From: an uncultured Oscillibacter sp.
GTDB taxonomy: Bacteria; Bacillota; Clostridia; Oscillospirales; Oscillospiraceae
Assembly (NCBI RefSeq): GCF_910579365.1
Contig: NZ_CAJTUX010000022.1
Coordinates: 1-39,438 of the forward strand
Length of the DNA: 39,438 bases
Reading direction: 5' to 3'
This document shows positions 16,201 through 25,385 of this stretch, piece after piece (position 1 is the stretch's first letter; each line of letters begins with the position of its first letter). Both the position numbers and the translations under genes were made by a program. The notes beneath the pieces are model-generated. The model saw nothing but the letters and a program-made list of their open reading frames with translations, was not told the DNA's origin and searched no databases.

Positions 16201-17728
16201 TGTAGCTGGTGCCGCCAACAACGATGTCGGTGACGTCGCCGTCATAGGTCTCAACCTTGCTCAGCTTGCCGGTCACGGTCTCGGGAACATAAGCCTTGGA
16301 AACTTCCCAGGCGTCGTTCTCGTGGTCGGCATTGACGGGGATGGTCACCACATAGTCGCCGGCCTTGAGGTCCTTCACGACGTCGTAGTAATCGTCCTCA
16401 GCCTGGAGGTCCTCCAGCTTGTCGATCTCGTTCATGCCGCGCTGAGCGCCGTCATTGTAGTTGTCAAGAGCATACTGGTTGAAGCCGTTGCCCTTGTCGT
16501 CCGCCTCGATCAGCTCGAAGGAGACATAATCGCTGCCAACGTTCTTGACCTTCACCAGCATGGGCTGGATAACGGACACGTAGGAGATGAAGTCGGCGTC
16601 CAGCTCATCGACATACACGTACACGGTCGCGCCGTTGTCGGTGTAGTCGGCGATGGTGGCCAGCTTATCCAGATCGTTGACCTGACGGCCGTTCACGAAG
16701 ACCTGGGTCTTGTTGTAGCCGGAAGCGATGCCATGGGTGCTCTCATTGCTGGAGACCTCGAAACCGTTGAGCTTCAGGGCGCGGACCTTGGCGGCGTCCT
16801 TGTCGGCCAGGTGGGCCACCTGCTCGGTGTAAGTATAGTCAGCCTCCAGGGGGAAGGTGCCGATGGTGACCTTCTTGTAGCTCCACTCGTTGGAGGGACG
16901 GCCGAAGTCGTCAATGGCGGGGTCGAAGCGGTCATGCTCCAGACGCAGGTCCTTGAAGTGCTCCTCGCCGAACTCCAGGGTGTAGTAGTCGCGGCCGCCC
17001 TGGTCGCTCTCGTTCTTGCCGATGTTGCGGTTGATGTCCTTGTTGTTGCTGGTCACCATGGTGGCGGTGGTGCCCTGCATGGTGAAGCTGCCGGTGCTGC
17101 CGTTGATGATGGTGCTGCCGCCGTAGGTCACCATGGTGGCCTTCAGGGTGTTCAGCGCCAGCTGGCAGGCCTGCTCACGGTTGACAGCGGCGCTGCCGTT
17201 GAACTGCAGGCGGTCCAGCAGGCCGGCAACGTTGGCGATACGGGCAACGTTGTTGGTCCAGCCAGAGCCGGTGAAGCCCTCAATGTTGCTGCTGTAGCCC
17301 AGGGCGCCCAGCAGCATCTTGGCGAAGGCATAGCCGGTCAGGGAATCGCCGGGCCGGAAAGTGCCGTCACCATAACCGCTGATGATCTCCTCAGTCTTGC
17401 AGAAGCTGATGACGCCCGCAAAGGTGTGGTTGGCGGGAACGTCGGGATAGGGGCTGCTGTTGTTGGGGAGATTGCCAGCGGCCTCGGGGCCGATCAGAAG
17501 GGAGACAATGATCTTGGCGGCGGCGCCGCGGGTCAGCTCCTTCTTGGGCTGGAAGCTGCCGTCGTCATAACCGGTAATGATACCGATTCGATTCAGAACG
17601 GCAACGGCTTCCTCGTACTGGATCTCATCCTTGTCGGTGAGCTCCTTGTACTCGGTGGCCCCGGCGCTGATGGTGACCAAAGACATGGCCATAACCAGAG
17701 CCAGAACCAGGGATAAGAACTTCTTCAT
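13283..17728 (-). CDS. Giant SLH-domain S-layer protein
   Basis: A 1481-residue exported protein. Residues 1-25 are a signal peptide (MKKFLSLVLALVMAMSLV then AGA). Three SLH-type modules follow at about 30-80 (GIITGYDDGSFQP), 90-145 (ISGYGDGTFRPGDSLTG) and 150-205, anchoring the protein to pyruvylated wall polymers. The long middle has Asp-rich loops that may bind calcium, such as DVDGSGTFTAGD near residue 671. An Ig-like domain (LSYKWEYSNNGGSTW) lies near 1040-1130 and further beta-rich, Thr/Ala-rich modules fill the C-terminus. The ATG follows AAGGAGG by ten bases. Its own promoter and a 140-base leader suggest high expression. The last third uses GCT, GTT and ACT codons more than the N-terminal part. 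Confidence 0.93.
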   Translation of the reverse strand: MKKFLSLVLALVMAMSLVTISAGATEYKELTDKDEIQYEEAVAVLNRIGIITGYDDGSFQPKKELTRGAAAKIIVSLLIGPEAAGNLPNNSSPYPDVPANHTFAGVISFCKTEEIISGYGDGTFRPGDSLTGYAFAKMLLGALGYSSNIEGFTGSGWTNNVARIANVAGLLDRLQFNGSAAVNREQACQLALNTLKATMVTYGGSTIINGSTGSFTMQGTTATMVTSNNKDINRNIGKNESDQGGRDYYTLEFGEEHFKDLRLEHDRFDPAIDDFGRPSNEWSYKKVTIGTFPLEADYTYTEQVAHLADKDAAKVRALKLNGFEVSSNESTHGIASGYNKTQVFVNGRQVNDLDKLATIADYTDNGATVYVYVDELDADFISYVSVIQPMLVKVKNVGSDYVSFELIEADDKGNGFNQYALDNYNDGAQRGMNEIDKLEDLQAEDDYYDVVKDLKAGDYVVTIPVNADHENDAWEVSKAYVPETVTGKLSKVETYDGDVTDIVVGGTSYKVSQWNKDMKDIDADIIKVTVKDVTLYLDEGGNALLADEVGEVSGYMVIGSWSKSLVNGKLVDIAEGWDVNGDPLSLNVGSSKTVSKYYGDTINGKSYANEFLPGDLVKYTNDGAPAGADWVLLCNDDDTAIAANDVYKNLVKIYEVSEFGLSTDFTVGANYIDVDGSGTFTAGDKANYQIKSSNIRLALRGDNVTFTPDGAGGLTVGGTDRISKVPTVKNADKDLVVQAGDIVTDNSFYFAKNPMFIYVDFDNSGDVENIQFVKGIKNVTTDELMQQSGGNGTAGANHPAQAYLDKNGEVKAVVIKTQSNEAKTNNLLYVREHWASHEYTTETGKVIGLTVAMLGEDGLVRSTNIYTDKDLKDNTFATFTKAEKEGYEPFYKVNSYDTQTKTTSVASATVNASGDGSSVINKWLVKLGNPTKIDGTALADPTGHNPLVDGDSWIMSNQRGTSDMLPSDSNNAKQVANFTKANWINLTDNTDIDDVEDLKDYVDVRLHLVFNDNKDSDGFRNVDLAIVVNGVKADQRAAVPTVSGLTVTSPKASYSKSEIIELNAAVADGKYGTLSYKWEYSNNGGSTWTVFGTDASKVNFTKGSGSEQVRVTVTNTDNKYNSPYNKATASKDITLNEDVTTATTEVTVTVTGGTFVHNGNTVKNAKLTVPYNGLLLPITAGTGKQLPATATLTKADGTTETVTIEDGMLVINGGMAGTIAVVCGDAVKTTKTVTFNLTNCYVTVNGQTKTNGDTLEVEAGASLNLTIALIDDNSDTKADPVTADGGVSVLSSTATTALVKVADDGTVTIDRSKNTHTVEVKSNAVTGYASADGATLTKTAAKGEKLTVKFVSSTLGSAATAINSLGAITPAAADGNTIALVANSAKAGVNATRTDVTIANTDAMTAWLTNEANNGKTLYYGTFAAAAGDTTSFTTITADTVFASLSGGAFFTDFVAAKPAEFEVEITIGTADWTITGIATN

Positions 17729-17872
17729 GGATTTTCATCCTCCTTGTTTTGCAGCGGGAAGTTCACCGCTGTTATTTGCGGTCGGGACGCGTCGGCTTTT
17801 CCGGCGCACATACAGTGGCTAGCCGTTCCCGTATCTACCCCGGGAGCGCCGCCTCATCCGTGCCGCATGATG

Positions 17873-17901
17873 AATATAACACAGCAATTTTCCGAAATCA
17901 A
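17873..17901 (-). promoter_or_regulatory. Promoter of the S-layer gene
   Basis: On the minus strand TTGATT (17896-17901), 17 bases and TATATT (17873-17878). The start near 17866 leaves an untranslated leader of about 138 bases, common for stable, abundant surface-protein mRNAs. The gap 17729-18285 otherwise holds only regulatory DNA. Confidence 0.8.
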
Positions 17902-17958
17902 TATGTTGCTCATGTTTGTAACATAACAGTAACAAAGCATCCTGCCGCTTCCATGCTA

Positions 17959-17997
17959 TCAATTTTCATGAAATTCGCGTATTTTTATGAAAATTGA
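17959..17997. repeat. AT-rich inverted repeat upstream of the S-layer promoter
   Basis: Arms 17959-17975 and 17981-17997 (starting TCAATTTTCAT and ending ATGAAAATTGA) flank CGCGT, with two mismatches. It lies about 60 bases upstream of the S-layer -35 and could be a regulator-binding site or UP-like element. Confidence 0.65.
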
Positions 17998-18110
17998 ACG
18001 ACATCCCGATGTATGCCGCCAATATAGCGCTCCACCTATTCAGTCTTCTTTTATCATATATGTGTAACCTTCCTTCCGCCGGCCGCCGCCCCCCCTCCCG
18101 CCTTCTTTTT

Positions 18111-18135
18111 TTGACACATTTTTAAAAAATGTCAA
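18111..18135. repeat. TTGACA...TGTCAA imperfect palindrome
   Basis: TTGACAC then ATTTTT is mirrored by AAAAAT then GTCAA with a small bulge, in the AT-rich part of the gap between the divergent S-layer and exporter genes. It contains a -35-like TTGACA in both directions but no matching -10. Probable regulator site; function unknown. Confidence 0.5.
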
Positions 18136-18202
18136 AATTCCAGCGCCGTTCGCGTCCGGGCGGAGCCGGGTCCTCCCCTCCGGCCCCGCGGCAAAATGCG
18201 GC

Positions 18203-18232
18203 TTGACTTGACGCCGGAGGACGGTGTAACAT
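18203..18232 (+). promoter_or_regulatory. Probable promoter of the ABC exporter operon
   Basis: TTGACT (18203-18208), an 18-base spacer and TAACAT (18227-18232). The predicted start near 18239 places the palindrome at 18248-18257 immediately downstream. Confidence 0.6.
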
Positions 18233-18247
18233 AAAAGCATGATCCCG

Positions 18248-18257
18248 CAAACGTTTG
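18248..18257. promoter_or_regulatory. LacI-type operator in the exporter promoter
   Basis: CAAACGTTTG, preceded by CG and followed by AG, is a central-CG palindrome typical of LacI/CcpA-family sites. It lies just after the predicted start site, where a bound repressor would block transcription. A longer perfect version is at 21925-21938. Confidence 0.6.
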
Positions 18258-18285
18258 AGCACCGACTGTTGAGAGGAGGCCACGC

Positions 18286-19998
18286 GTGAAAACGATTCTC
18301 AGCTACCTCCGCCCTCACGCTCCCCGGGTTGCCGTGGGCGTGACGGTCAAGTTCACCGCCGCCGTTCTGGAGCTGCTGCTCCCCCTTCTGCTGGCCCATA
18401 TCATCGACGACTGCGTCCCCGCCGGGGACCTGGCCGCCATCCGCCGGGCGGGGGGAGGGATGCTGCTGATGGCCTTTGGCGCGGCCTTCTGCAACATCAC
18501 TGCCAACCGCATGGCCGCCTGGGTCTCCATGGAGATGACCCGGCGGCTCCGCCGGGACCTCTACCGCCGGACGCTGCTGCTCTCCCAGGCCCAGCAGGAC
18601 CGGCTCTCCGTCTCCTCCCTGGTCTCCCGGCTGACCAACGACACCTATAACGTCCATCAGATGTTTGACAAAATCCAGCGGGGCGGCATCCGGGCCCCCA
18701 TGCTGGTCCTGGGGGGGCTGGCGCTGACCTTTTTGCAGGCCCCCTCCCTGGCCCTGGTGCAGCTGGCGGTCTGCGGAGCCACCTTCCTGTCCATCTGGCT
18801 GGTGACCCGCCGGGGCATTCCCCGCTACGCCAAGGCCCAGGAGGCAGTGGACACGGTGGTCCGGGTCATCCGGGAAAACGCCTCCGGCGTCCGGGTCATC
18901 AAGGCTCTGGCCTGCCAGGAGCGGGAACGGCAGCGCTTCGCCGGGGCCAGCCAGTCCGCCCGCCAGGCGGAGGAGACCGCCGGACAGATCATGGCCGCCG
19001 CGAATCCTCTCTCGGACTTTCTTCTGAATCTGGGGCTGGTGCTGGTGGTTCTGGCCGGGGCGGCCCTGGTGGACCGGGGGCGGCTGGCCTCCGGGCAGAT
19101 TGTGGCCTTCCTCTCCTACTTCACGCTGATTCAAACCGCCACCCTGGGCCTGGCCAAACTCTTTGTCAAGTTCAGCAAGGGCGTGGCCTCCGCCCGGAGG
19201 ATTGAGGAGGTTCTTCTGACCCCGGAGGGCCAGCCCGTCCGGACGGCAGAGACAGCGGACCGCCCCGGCCCGGAGCTGGGGATGGAGCACGTCTCCTTCT
19301 CCTATCTGGGGGTGGAGAAGGACTTGGACGGCGCGAACTTCTTTTTAAATAAAGGAGAGACCCTGGGCGTCCTGGGTCCCACCGGCGCGGGGAAGACCAC
19401 TCTGCTCTCCCTGCTCCTCCGCCTGTACGACGCGGACGAGGGCGTGGTCTGGGTCAGCGGGGAGGATGTCTCCACCCTGAGCCGGACCGCTCTGCGGGGC
19501 CGCTTCGGCGCGGTGTTCCAGAACGAGACCCTGCTGAACGACAGCGTCTATGAAAACATCTCTTTCCTGCGGAACCTCCCCCGGAAGGAGGTGGCCGCCG
19601 CCGCCAAAACCGCCCAGGCCTGGGCGTTCATCCAGGCTCTGCCGGAGGGACTGGACACCCGGCTGGACATCCGGGGGGCCAATCTCTCCGGCGGGCAGCG
19701 CCAGCGGCTGCTGATCGCCCGGGCCCTGGCCGGCCGTCCGGGGATTCTGGTCCTGGACAGCGCCGACAGCGCCCTGGATTACCGCACCGCCGCCGCGCTC
19801 CACGCCGCCATCCGGCGGGACTGTCCCGGCGTCACCCTGGTGGTCATCTCCGAGCGGGTGGCCTCTCTCCGGGAGGCGGACCGGATATTGGTGCTGGAGG
19901 ACGGCGTCATCGCCGCCCAGGGCCGCCACGACCAGCTTTTGGAAACCTGCCGGCGCTACCGCCGCATGGCGGAGCTTCAGATGGGAGGGTTGATATGA
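18286..19998 (+). CDS. Heterodimeric ABC exporter, subunit with degenerate Walker B
   Basis: A 570-residue half-transporter: six-helix membrane domain (about 1-310) and ATPase domain (about 325-570). Walker A is GPTGAGKTT and the signature is a full LSGGQRQR, but Walker B reads ILVLDSADSALD, with Ser where the catalytic Glu should be, and the switch region reads VISERVASL with no His. This subunit thus supplies the good signature while its own nucleotide site is degenerate, as in heterodimeric exporters such as TM287/288 or BmrCD. The GTG start follows GAGAGGAGG by six bases. Its stop overlaps the partner by four bases. Substrate unknown; drugs, lipids or peptides are usual. Confidence 0.93.
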   Translation: MKTILSYLRPHAPRVAVGVTVKFTAAVLELLLPLLLAHIIDDCVPAGDLAAIRRAGGGMLLMAFGAAFCNITANRMAAWVSMEMTRRLRRDLYRRTLLLSQAQQDRLSVSSLVSRLTNDTYNVHQMFDKIQRGGIRAPMLVLGGLALTFLQAPSLALVQLAVCGATFLSIWLVTRRGIPRYAKAQEAVDTVVRVIRENASGVRVIKALACQERERQRFAGASQSARQAEETAGQIMAAANPLSDFLLNLGLVLVVLAGAALVDRGRLASGQIVAFLSYFTLIQTATLGLAKLFVKFSKGVASARRIEEVLLTPEGQPVRTAETADRPGPELGMEHVSFSYLGVEKDLDGANFFLNKGETLGVLGPTGAGKTTLLSLLLRLYDADEGVVWVSGEDVSTLSRTALRGRFGAVFQNETLLNDSVYENISFLRNLPRKEVAAAAKTAQAWAFIQALPEGLDTRLDIRGANLSGGQRQRLLIARALAGRPGILVLDSADSALDYRTAAALHAAIRRDCPGVTLVVISERVASLREADRILVLEDGVIAAQGRHDQLLETCRRYRRMAELQMGGLI

Positions 19999-21722
19999 AG
20001 AAATCCGTACTGCTTCGCATGGGCCCCTTTCTCCGCCCCCACGGTCCCCAGTTTCTTCTGCTGCTGGTGCTGCTGCCGGCAGGGAACCTGCTGGCCCTGG
20101 CCGCGCCCCTCCTCTCCGGCAAGGCGGTGGATGCCATCGGCATCCGGGCCGGGGGGGTAAACTTCCCCGCCGTGCTCCGCTGCTGCGCTGGAATGCTGCT
20201 TTGCTACGCGCTCTCTTCCTTATTAAATTACCTGGTGGCCTCCCGCCTCATCCGGCTGGCCCAGGCCGTTTCCCACGATCTGCGCCAGGCTGCCTTCGAC
20301 CGTATGAGCGAGTTGCCCGTGGACTATTTTGACACCCACCCGGCGGGGGACCTCATCAGCCGGGTCTGTTACGACGTGGACACCGTCAACGCCACCATCT
20401 CCACGGATCTCTTGCAGCTGGGCGCCAGCGTCTTCACGGTGGCGGGCTCCTTCTTGATGCTGCTGCTCCTCTCTCCCCGTCTGACCCTGGTGTTCTTCGT
20501 CACCGTTCCCCTCTCGGCGGTGCTGACCCGTTTTCAGATGAAGCGCATCCACCCCCTCTTCCGCCTCCGCTCCAAGGAGCTGGGGGCCCTCAACGGCTTT
20601 GCCGAGGAGCGGATGGGCTGCCGCCGGTCCATCCGGACCTACGGCGTGGAGGAGGCGGACCTGTCCCTCTTCGAGTCCCGCAACGCCGCCGCCTCCAAGG
20701 CCTATTACGACGCGGACCGGGCCAGCGCCGCCCTGGGCCCCTCGGTGAATTTCATCAACAACGTCTCCCTGGCGGCCATCAGCATGTTCGGCGCTTTGCT
20801 GTACCTGGGGGGCGGCCTGTCTTTGGGCGGCCTCTCCTCCTTCGTCCTCTACTCCCGGAAGTTCTCCGGCCCCATCCGGGAGGCCGCCAACCTCCTGGCG
20901 GAGCTCCAGGCCAGCGCGGCGGCAGCGGAGCGTGTGCTGGACCTTCTGGACGAGGAGCCTGAGGCGGGAGACCCCGCCGGAGCCGTTCCCGCGGCGCGCC
21001 TCCGGGGCGACATCCGCTTTGACCATGTGACCTTTGGCTACGATCCCACCCGCCCCGTTCTCCGGGACTTCACCGCCCACATTCCGGCGGGAAGCCTCGC
21101 CGCCGTGGTGGGCCCCACCGGCGCGGGGAAGACCACCCTGGTCTCCCTGCTCCTTCGGTTTTACCGGCCCCAGAGCGGTTCCATCGCCATCGACGGCGTC
21201 CCCCTGGACCAGTACAGCCGGGACGGCCTGCGCCGCCGTCTGGCCCTGGTGCTCCAGGACACCTGGCTCTTCGGTGGCACCATCGCGGAAAACATTGCCT
21301 ACGGCGCGCCCGGTGCCGGACGGGAGGAGATCGTCCGCGCCGCCAAGGCCGCCCGCATCCACCGCTTCATCTCCTCCCTCCCCCAGGGCTACGACACCAT
21401 TCTCACAGACGAGAACATCTCCAAGGGCCAGCGGCAGCTGCTGGCCATCGCCCGGTGCCTCCTTACCGACGCGGACATTGTCATCCTGGACGAGGCCACC
21501 AGCAACGTGGACACGGAGACAGAGGGGGAAATCAGCCTCGCCATGGATCGTCTCCGCCAGGGGCGGACCTGTTTTGTCATCGCCCACCGTCTCGCCACCA
21601 TCCGGGGGGCGGACCGCATTCTGGTTCTGGACCAAGGCGGCGCGGCAGAGCAGGGAACCCACGAGGAGCTTTTGGCCGCCGGAGGCGTTTACGCCGGGCT
21701 CTACGCCGCCCAGTTCCAATGA
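19995..21722 (+). CDS. Heterodimeric ABC exporter, catalytic partner subunit
   Basis: A 575-residue half-transporter with six membrane helices (about 15-310) and an ATPase domain (about 335-575). Walker A GPTGAGKTT, Walker B IVILDEATSNVD with catalytic Glu, and the switch His in FVIAHRLATI are intact, but the signature reads ISKGQRQ instead of LSGGQ. Paired with the upstream subunit this makes one complete ATP site (its own Walker motifs with the partner's signature) and one degenerate site. The ATG overlaps the upstream stop. No regulator or substrate-specific gene sits in the operon, which ends here in a 334-base gap. Confidence 0.94.
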   Translation: MKKSVLLRMGPFLRPHGPQFLLLLVLLPAGNLLALAAPLLSGKAVDAIGIRAGGVNFPAVLRCCAGMLLCYALSSLLNYLVASRLIRLAQAVSHDLRQAAFDRMSELPVDYFDTHPAGDLISRVCYDVDTVNATISTDLLQLGASVFTVAGSFLMLLLLSPRLTLVFFVTVPLSAVLTRFQMKRIHPLFRLRSKELGALNGFAEERMGCRRSIRTYGVEEADLSLFESRNAAASKAYYDADRASAALGPSVNFINNVSLAAISMFGALLYLGGGLSLGGLSSFVLYSRKFSGPIREAANLLAELQASAAAAERVLDLLDEEPEAGDPAGAVPAARLRGDIRFDHVTFGYDPTRPVLRDFTAHIPAGSLAAVVGPTGAGKTTLVSLLLRFYRPQSGSIAIDGVPLDQYSRDGLRRRLALVLQDTWLFGGTIAENIAYGAPGAGREEIVRAAKAARIHRFISSLPQGYDTILTDENISKGQRQLLAIARCLLTDADIVILDEATSNVDTETEGEISLAMDRLRQGRTCFVIAHRLATIRGADRILVLDQGGAAEQGTHEELLAAGGVYAGLYAAQFQ

Positions 21723-21881
21723 CGCGCGTGGAGAAATTTGCCGAAAACGTATCCGCACATTCAGAAAATCCCAAAAAATGCAATTGCAAAATAGCAAAAT
21801 CCTATACTTTCCATTTGTCTGAATTGTAAACAAACCGTGAAAACAAACAAAAAAGCCCCTCTAAAATCGGGAGGCTGACAA

Positions 21882-21911
21882 TTGACAAACCTACTTGGGA
21901 TTCTTTATAAT
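21882..21911 (+). promoter_or_regulatory. Strong promoter of the ABC importer operon
   Basis: Consensus TTGACA (21882-21887) and TATAAT (21906-21911) separated by 18 bases, in the 334-base gap 21723-22056. The rest of that gap is AT-rich DNA after the exporter stop, the operator below and a leader of about 140 bases with small GC hairpins. Confidence 0.88.
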
Positions 21912-21924
21912 GAACCCAGGAAGT

Positions 21925-21938
21925 CGCAAACGTTTGCG
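21925..21938. promoter_or_regulatory. LacI-type operator in the importer promoter
   Basis: CGCAAACGTTTGCG is a perfect 14-base palindrome with central CG, starting about seven bases after the predicted transcription start. It fits a LacI-family repressor; it also resembles a CcpA cre site but lacks the outer T and A of the cre consensus. Confidence 0.75.
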
Positions 21939-22056
21939 CAAATGCGCCCGAAGGCGGGCCGCGCAAATCTTCCCGGGCAGGGAGACGGATGGGAGGATCA
22001 TTGGAAGCGAACCTTGCCCGGCAAGTCCCCAGCAGTCATCAGAAAGAGGTGTTATC

Positions 22057-23901
22057 GTGTCAAATGCAGTAACTGTGACCAAGGAAAGACCCCCCCGCAA
22101 GAAACTGACGGCACGTCGGCTGAAGAACCTGATCCTGAACGTGCTCAAAAACCCGTTCAACATGGTCGTGCTGGTCAGCCTGATCGTGTTGTTCTGCCTG
22201 ATCGTCATCCCCCTGCTGACCATGATCAAGTCCACCTTCACCCTGGCCCAGGGCGAGCTGCGCCGGGTGGACGGCAAGGTGGGCGACTTTACCCTGTACT
22301 ATTGGAAGTACATGCTGATGAGCAACATGTCCAAAGCCGTTTTGTGGGAGCCTCTGCTCCACTCCTTCGTCTGCGGCTTCTTCACCACGCTGATCTCCGT
22401 GCCTCTGGGCTCGGTGCTGGCCTGGCTGATGATCCGTACCGACCTCCCCGGTAAGAAGGTGCTGGGCATTCTCATTACGGTGCCCTACATGATCCCCTCC
22501 TGGACCAAGGCCATCGCCTGGCTGGCGGTGTTCCGCACCCCCACCAGCGGCGCCAACGGCTTCCTCACCGGCATGGGCATACCCATTCCCGACTGGCTGG
22601 CCTACGGGCCCACGGCCATTGTGCTTTGCATGTCCATGCACTATTACGCGTTCTCGTACATCCAGGTCTCCGGCGCTCTGCGCTCCATCAACTCGGAGCT
22701 GGAGGAGATGGGCGAGATTCAGGGCGCCAACAAGGCCCAGATTCTCCGCTACATCACCTTGCCGCTGATCCTTCCCTCCGTGCTCTCCGCCCTGGTCATG
22801 ACCGTCTCCAAGTCCATCGGCACGTACGGCGTGGCCGCCAACCTGGGCAACCGCATCGGCTATTACACCCTGGCAACCCGCATGCGCGTCTACATTGACC
22901 AAGGTCCCCGGGGCGTGGGCTACGCCATGAGCATCGTCCTGGTGGGTCTGGCGGCCTTGATTCTTATGAGCAACCAGAAGGCCATCGGCGTCCGCAAGTC
23001 CTATGCCACCGTGGGCGGCAAGGGCGGCCGCAGCACCCTGATGCCTCTGGGCGCGGCGAAGAAGCCTATGATGGGCTTCCTGGCCATCTTCCTGTTCCTG
23101 GCCATGGTCATGCCCTTCTTCGTGCTGATTATGGAGACCTTCCAGGTCACCACCGGCGCGGGCTACGGTCTGGACAATCTGACCCTCTACAACTGGATCG
23201 GCGAGGCCGGCGAGGCGGCAAAATACACCAACTACGAGGGCATCTTCCGCAACAAGGAATTCTTCAACGCTCTGTACAACACCGTGCGCCTGACCATCAT
23301 CACCTCCCTCATCACCGCTTTCTGCGGCCAGTTCCTGGGCTACATCAGCTCCCGCGGCCGGGGCAAGTGGTACGGCAACCTCACCGAGCAGCTGGTGTTC
23401 GTCCCCTACCTGATGAGCGGCGTGGCCTTCTCCACTATGTACTTCTCCATGTTCAGCGTGCCCCACCTGGGCGGGCTGATTCCCTCCCTGTACGGCACCT
23501 TCACCCTGATCGTTCTCACCTCCGTGGTCAAGCACTTCCCCTTCGCCAGCCGCTCCGGCACCGCCAACATGCTCTCCATCAGCGTGGAGCTGGAGGAGGC
23601 TGCGGACATCGCCGGCGCCAGCTTCTGGAAGCGGATGGCCACCATCATCGTTCCCCTGGCGAAGAACGGCTTCATCTCCGGCTTGATGCTGGTGTTCATC
23701 TCCATCGCCAAGGAGCTGGACCTCATCATCATCATGATGACCCCCACCACCCGGACCATGTCCTATCTGGCCTTCACCTACTCTCAGGAGGGTTACGCCC
23801 AGATGTCCGACGCCATTTCCGTGTGCGTGCTGCTGTTCATCCTGTTCTGCTACATCTTCGCCAACAAGGTCGCCGGCGCGGATATCGGCAAGAGCTGGTA
23901 A
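22057..23901 (+). CDS. Fused two-domain ABC importer permease (FbpB/ThiP-like)
   Basis: About 614 residues from the GTG at 22057, which follows AAAGAGGTG; an upstream in-frame start at 21895 would lie inside the promoter. Two homologous permease halves, each with about six helices, are joined: the ATPase-docking EAA-like loops are ELEEMGEIQGANKAQIL in the first half and ELEEAADIAGASFWKRM in the second. Fused permeases of this type serve Fe3+ (FbpB), thiamine (ThiP), and related phosphonate or polyamine importers. The next two genes are its ATPase and binding lipoprotein. The substrate cannot be settled from sequence. Confidence 0.92.
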   Translation: MSNAVTVTKERPPRKKLTARRLKNLILNVLKNPFNMVVLVSLIVLFCLIVIPLLTMIKSTFTLAQGELRRVDGKVGDFTLYYWKYMLMSNMSKAVLWEPLLHSFVCGFFTTLISVPLGSVLAWLMIRTDLPGKKVLGILITVPYMIPSWTKAIAWLAVFRTPTSGANGFLTGMGIPIPDWLAYGPTAIVLCMSMHYYAFSYIQVSGALRSINSELEEMGEIQGANKAQILRYITLPLILPSVLSALVMTVSKSIGTYGVAANLGNRIGYYTLATRMRVYIDQGPRGVGYAMSIVLVGLAALILMSNQKAIGVRKSYATVGGKGGRSTLMPLGAAKKPMMGFLAIFLFLAMVMPFFVLIMETFQVTTGAGYGLDNLTLYNWIGEAGEAAKYTNYEGIFRNKEFFNALYNTVRLTIITSLITAFCGQFLGYISSRGRGKWYGNLTEQLVFVPYLMSGVAFSTMYFSMFSVPHLGGLIPSLYGTFTLIVLTSVVKHFPFASRSGTANMLSISVELEEAADIAGASFWKRMATIIVPLAKNGFISGLMLVFISIAKELDLIIIMMTPTTRTMSYLAFTYSQEGYAQMSDAISVCVLLFILFCYIFANKVAGADIGKSW

Positions 23902-23910
23902 GCGGCGTCG

Positions 23911-24078
23911 GAAATTCCGCCCACTCCGCTTCCGCCGCCTTTGGCGGCGAAAGCTCCGCTCTGCTCCATTCCCTCCGCCGCCCTTCAAGAGGGGACTTTG
24001 TCCCCCCTTGGGCATTCCCCCTCCCCTGCCGGGGGACGGGGGACGAGAGGCGGGGGGATGGAACGGGAAGTGGGGCGG
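23911..24078. repeat. GC-rich, hairpin-filled intergenic element inside the importer operon
   Basis: The 223-base gap between permease and ATPase is long for a transport operon. It holds several inverted repeats: GCCGCC-TTT-GGCGGC near 23935-23946, GGGGAC-TTT-GTCCCC at 23991-24005, and imperfect inverted ends CCGCCCACT (23917-23925) and AGTGGGGCGG (24069-24078). No reading frame is convincing. It looks like a small non-autonomous repeat (MITE-like) or an RNA processing element. Confidence 0.5.
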
Positions 24079-24124
24079 ATCGTATCGGGATTTCAAAGTC
24101 AAGATCAGAAAGGAAACGTGCCAT

Positions 24125-25246
<1,122 letters not shown>

Positions 25247-25279
25247 GTCCCCCTTTTCTTGATAGACAAAGAGGCGCAC

Positions 25280-25305
25280 CCCCGGCGGCGGGCCCGCCGC
25301 CGGGG
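25280..25305 (+). repeat. Perfect GC palindrome between importer ATPase and binding protein
   Basis: A 26-base perfect palindrome (CCCCGGCGGCGGG and its complement) without a T run. Such hairpins often protect mRNA ends or set different expression of the binding protein, which is needed in excess over the membrane parts. Confidence 0.75.
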
Positions 25306-25385
25306 AACGGGCTATTTCCCCGCCTCCGCCTTTTTGACTATATTCCAGCGCTCAGAAATTCCCCAAAACGAAAGGAGAAGATCCG

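Noticed and set aside
13781..17716. Plus-strand open frame of 1311 codons opposite the S-layer gene
   Set aside because: Low-complexity Gly/Val/Asp-rich translation, no start signals, and exact antisense of a gene with signal peptide and SLH domains.
18111..18135. TTGACA in the gap as another promoter for the exporter
   Set aside because: At 17 bases the -10 place reads AAAATT or AAAAAA; the pair at 18203-18232 is better placed.
21852..21880. Hairpin-like AGCCCCTC/GGGAGGCT just before the importer promoter
   Set aside because: The stem has mismatches and no plus-strand T run; on the minus strand it has a T run but no gene to terminate. Too weak to list as a feature.
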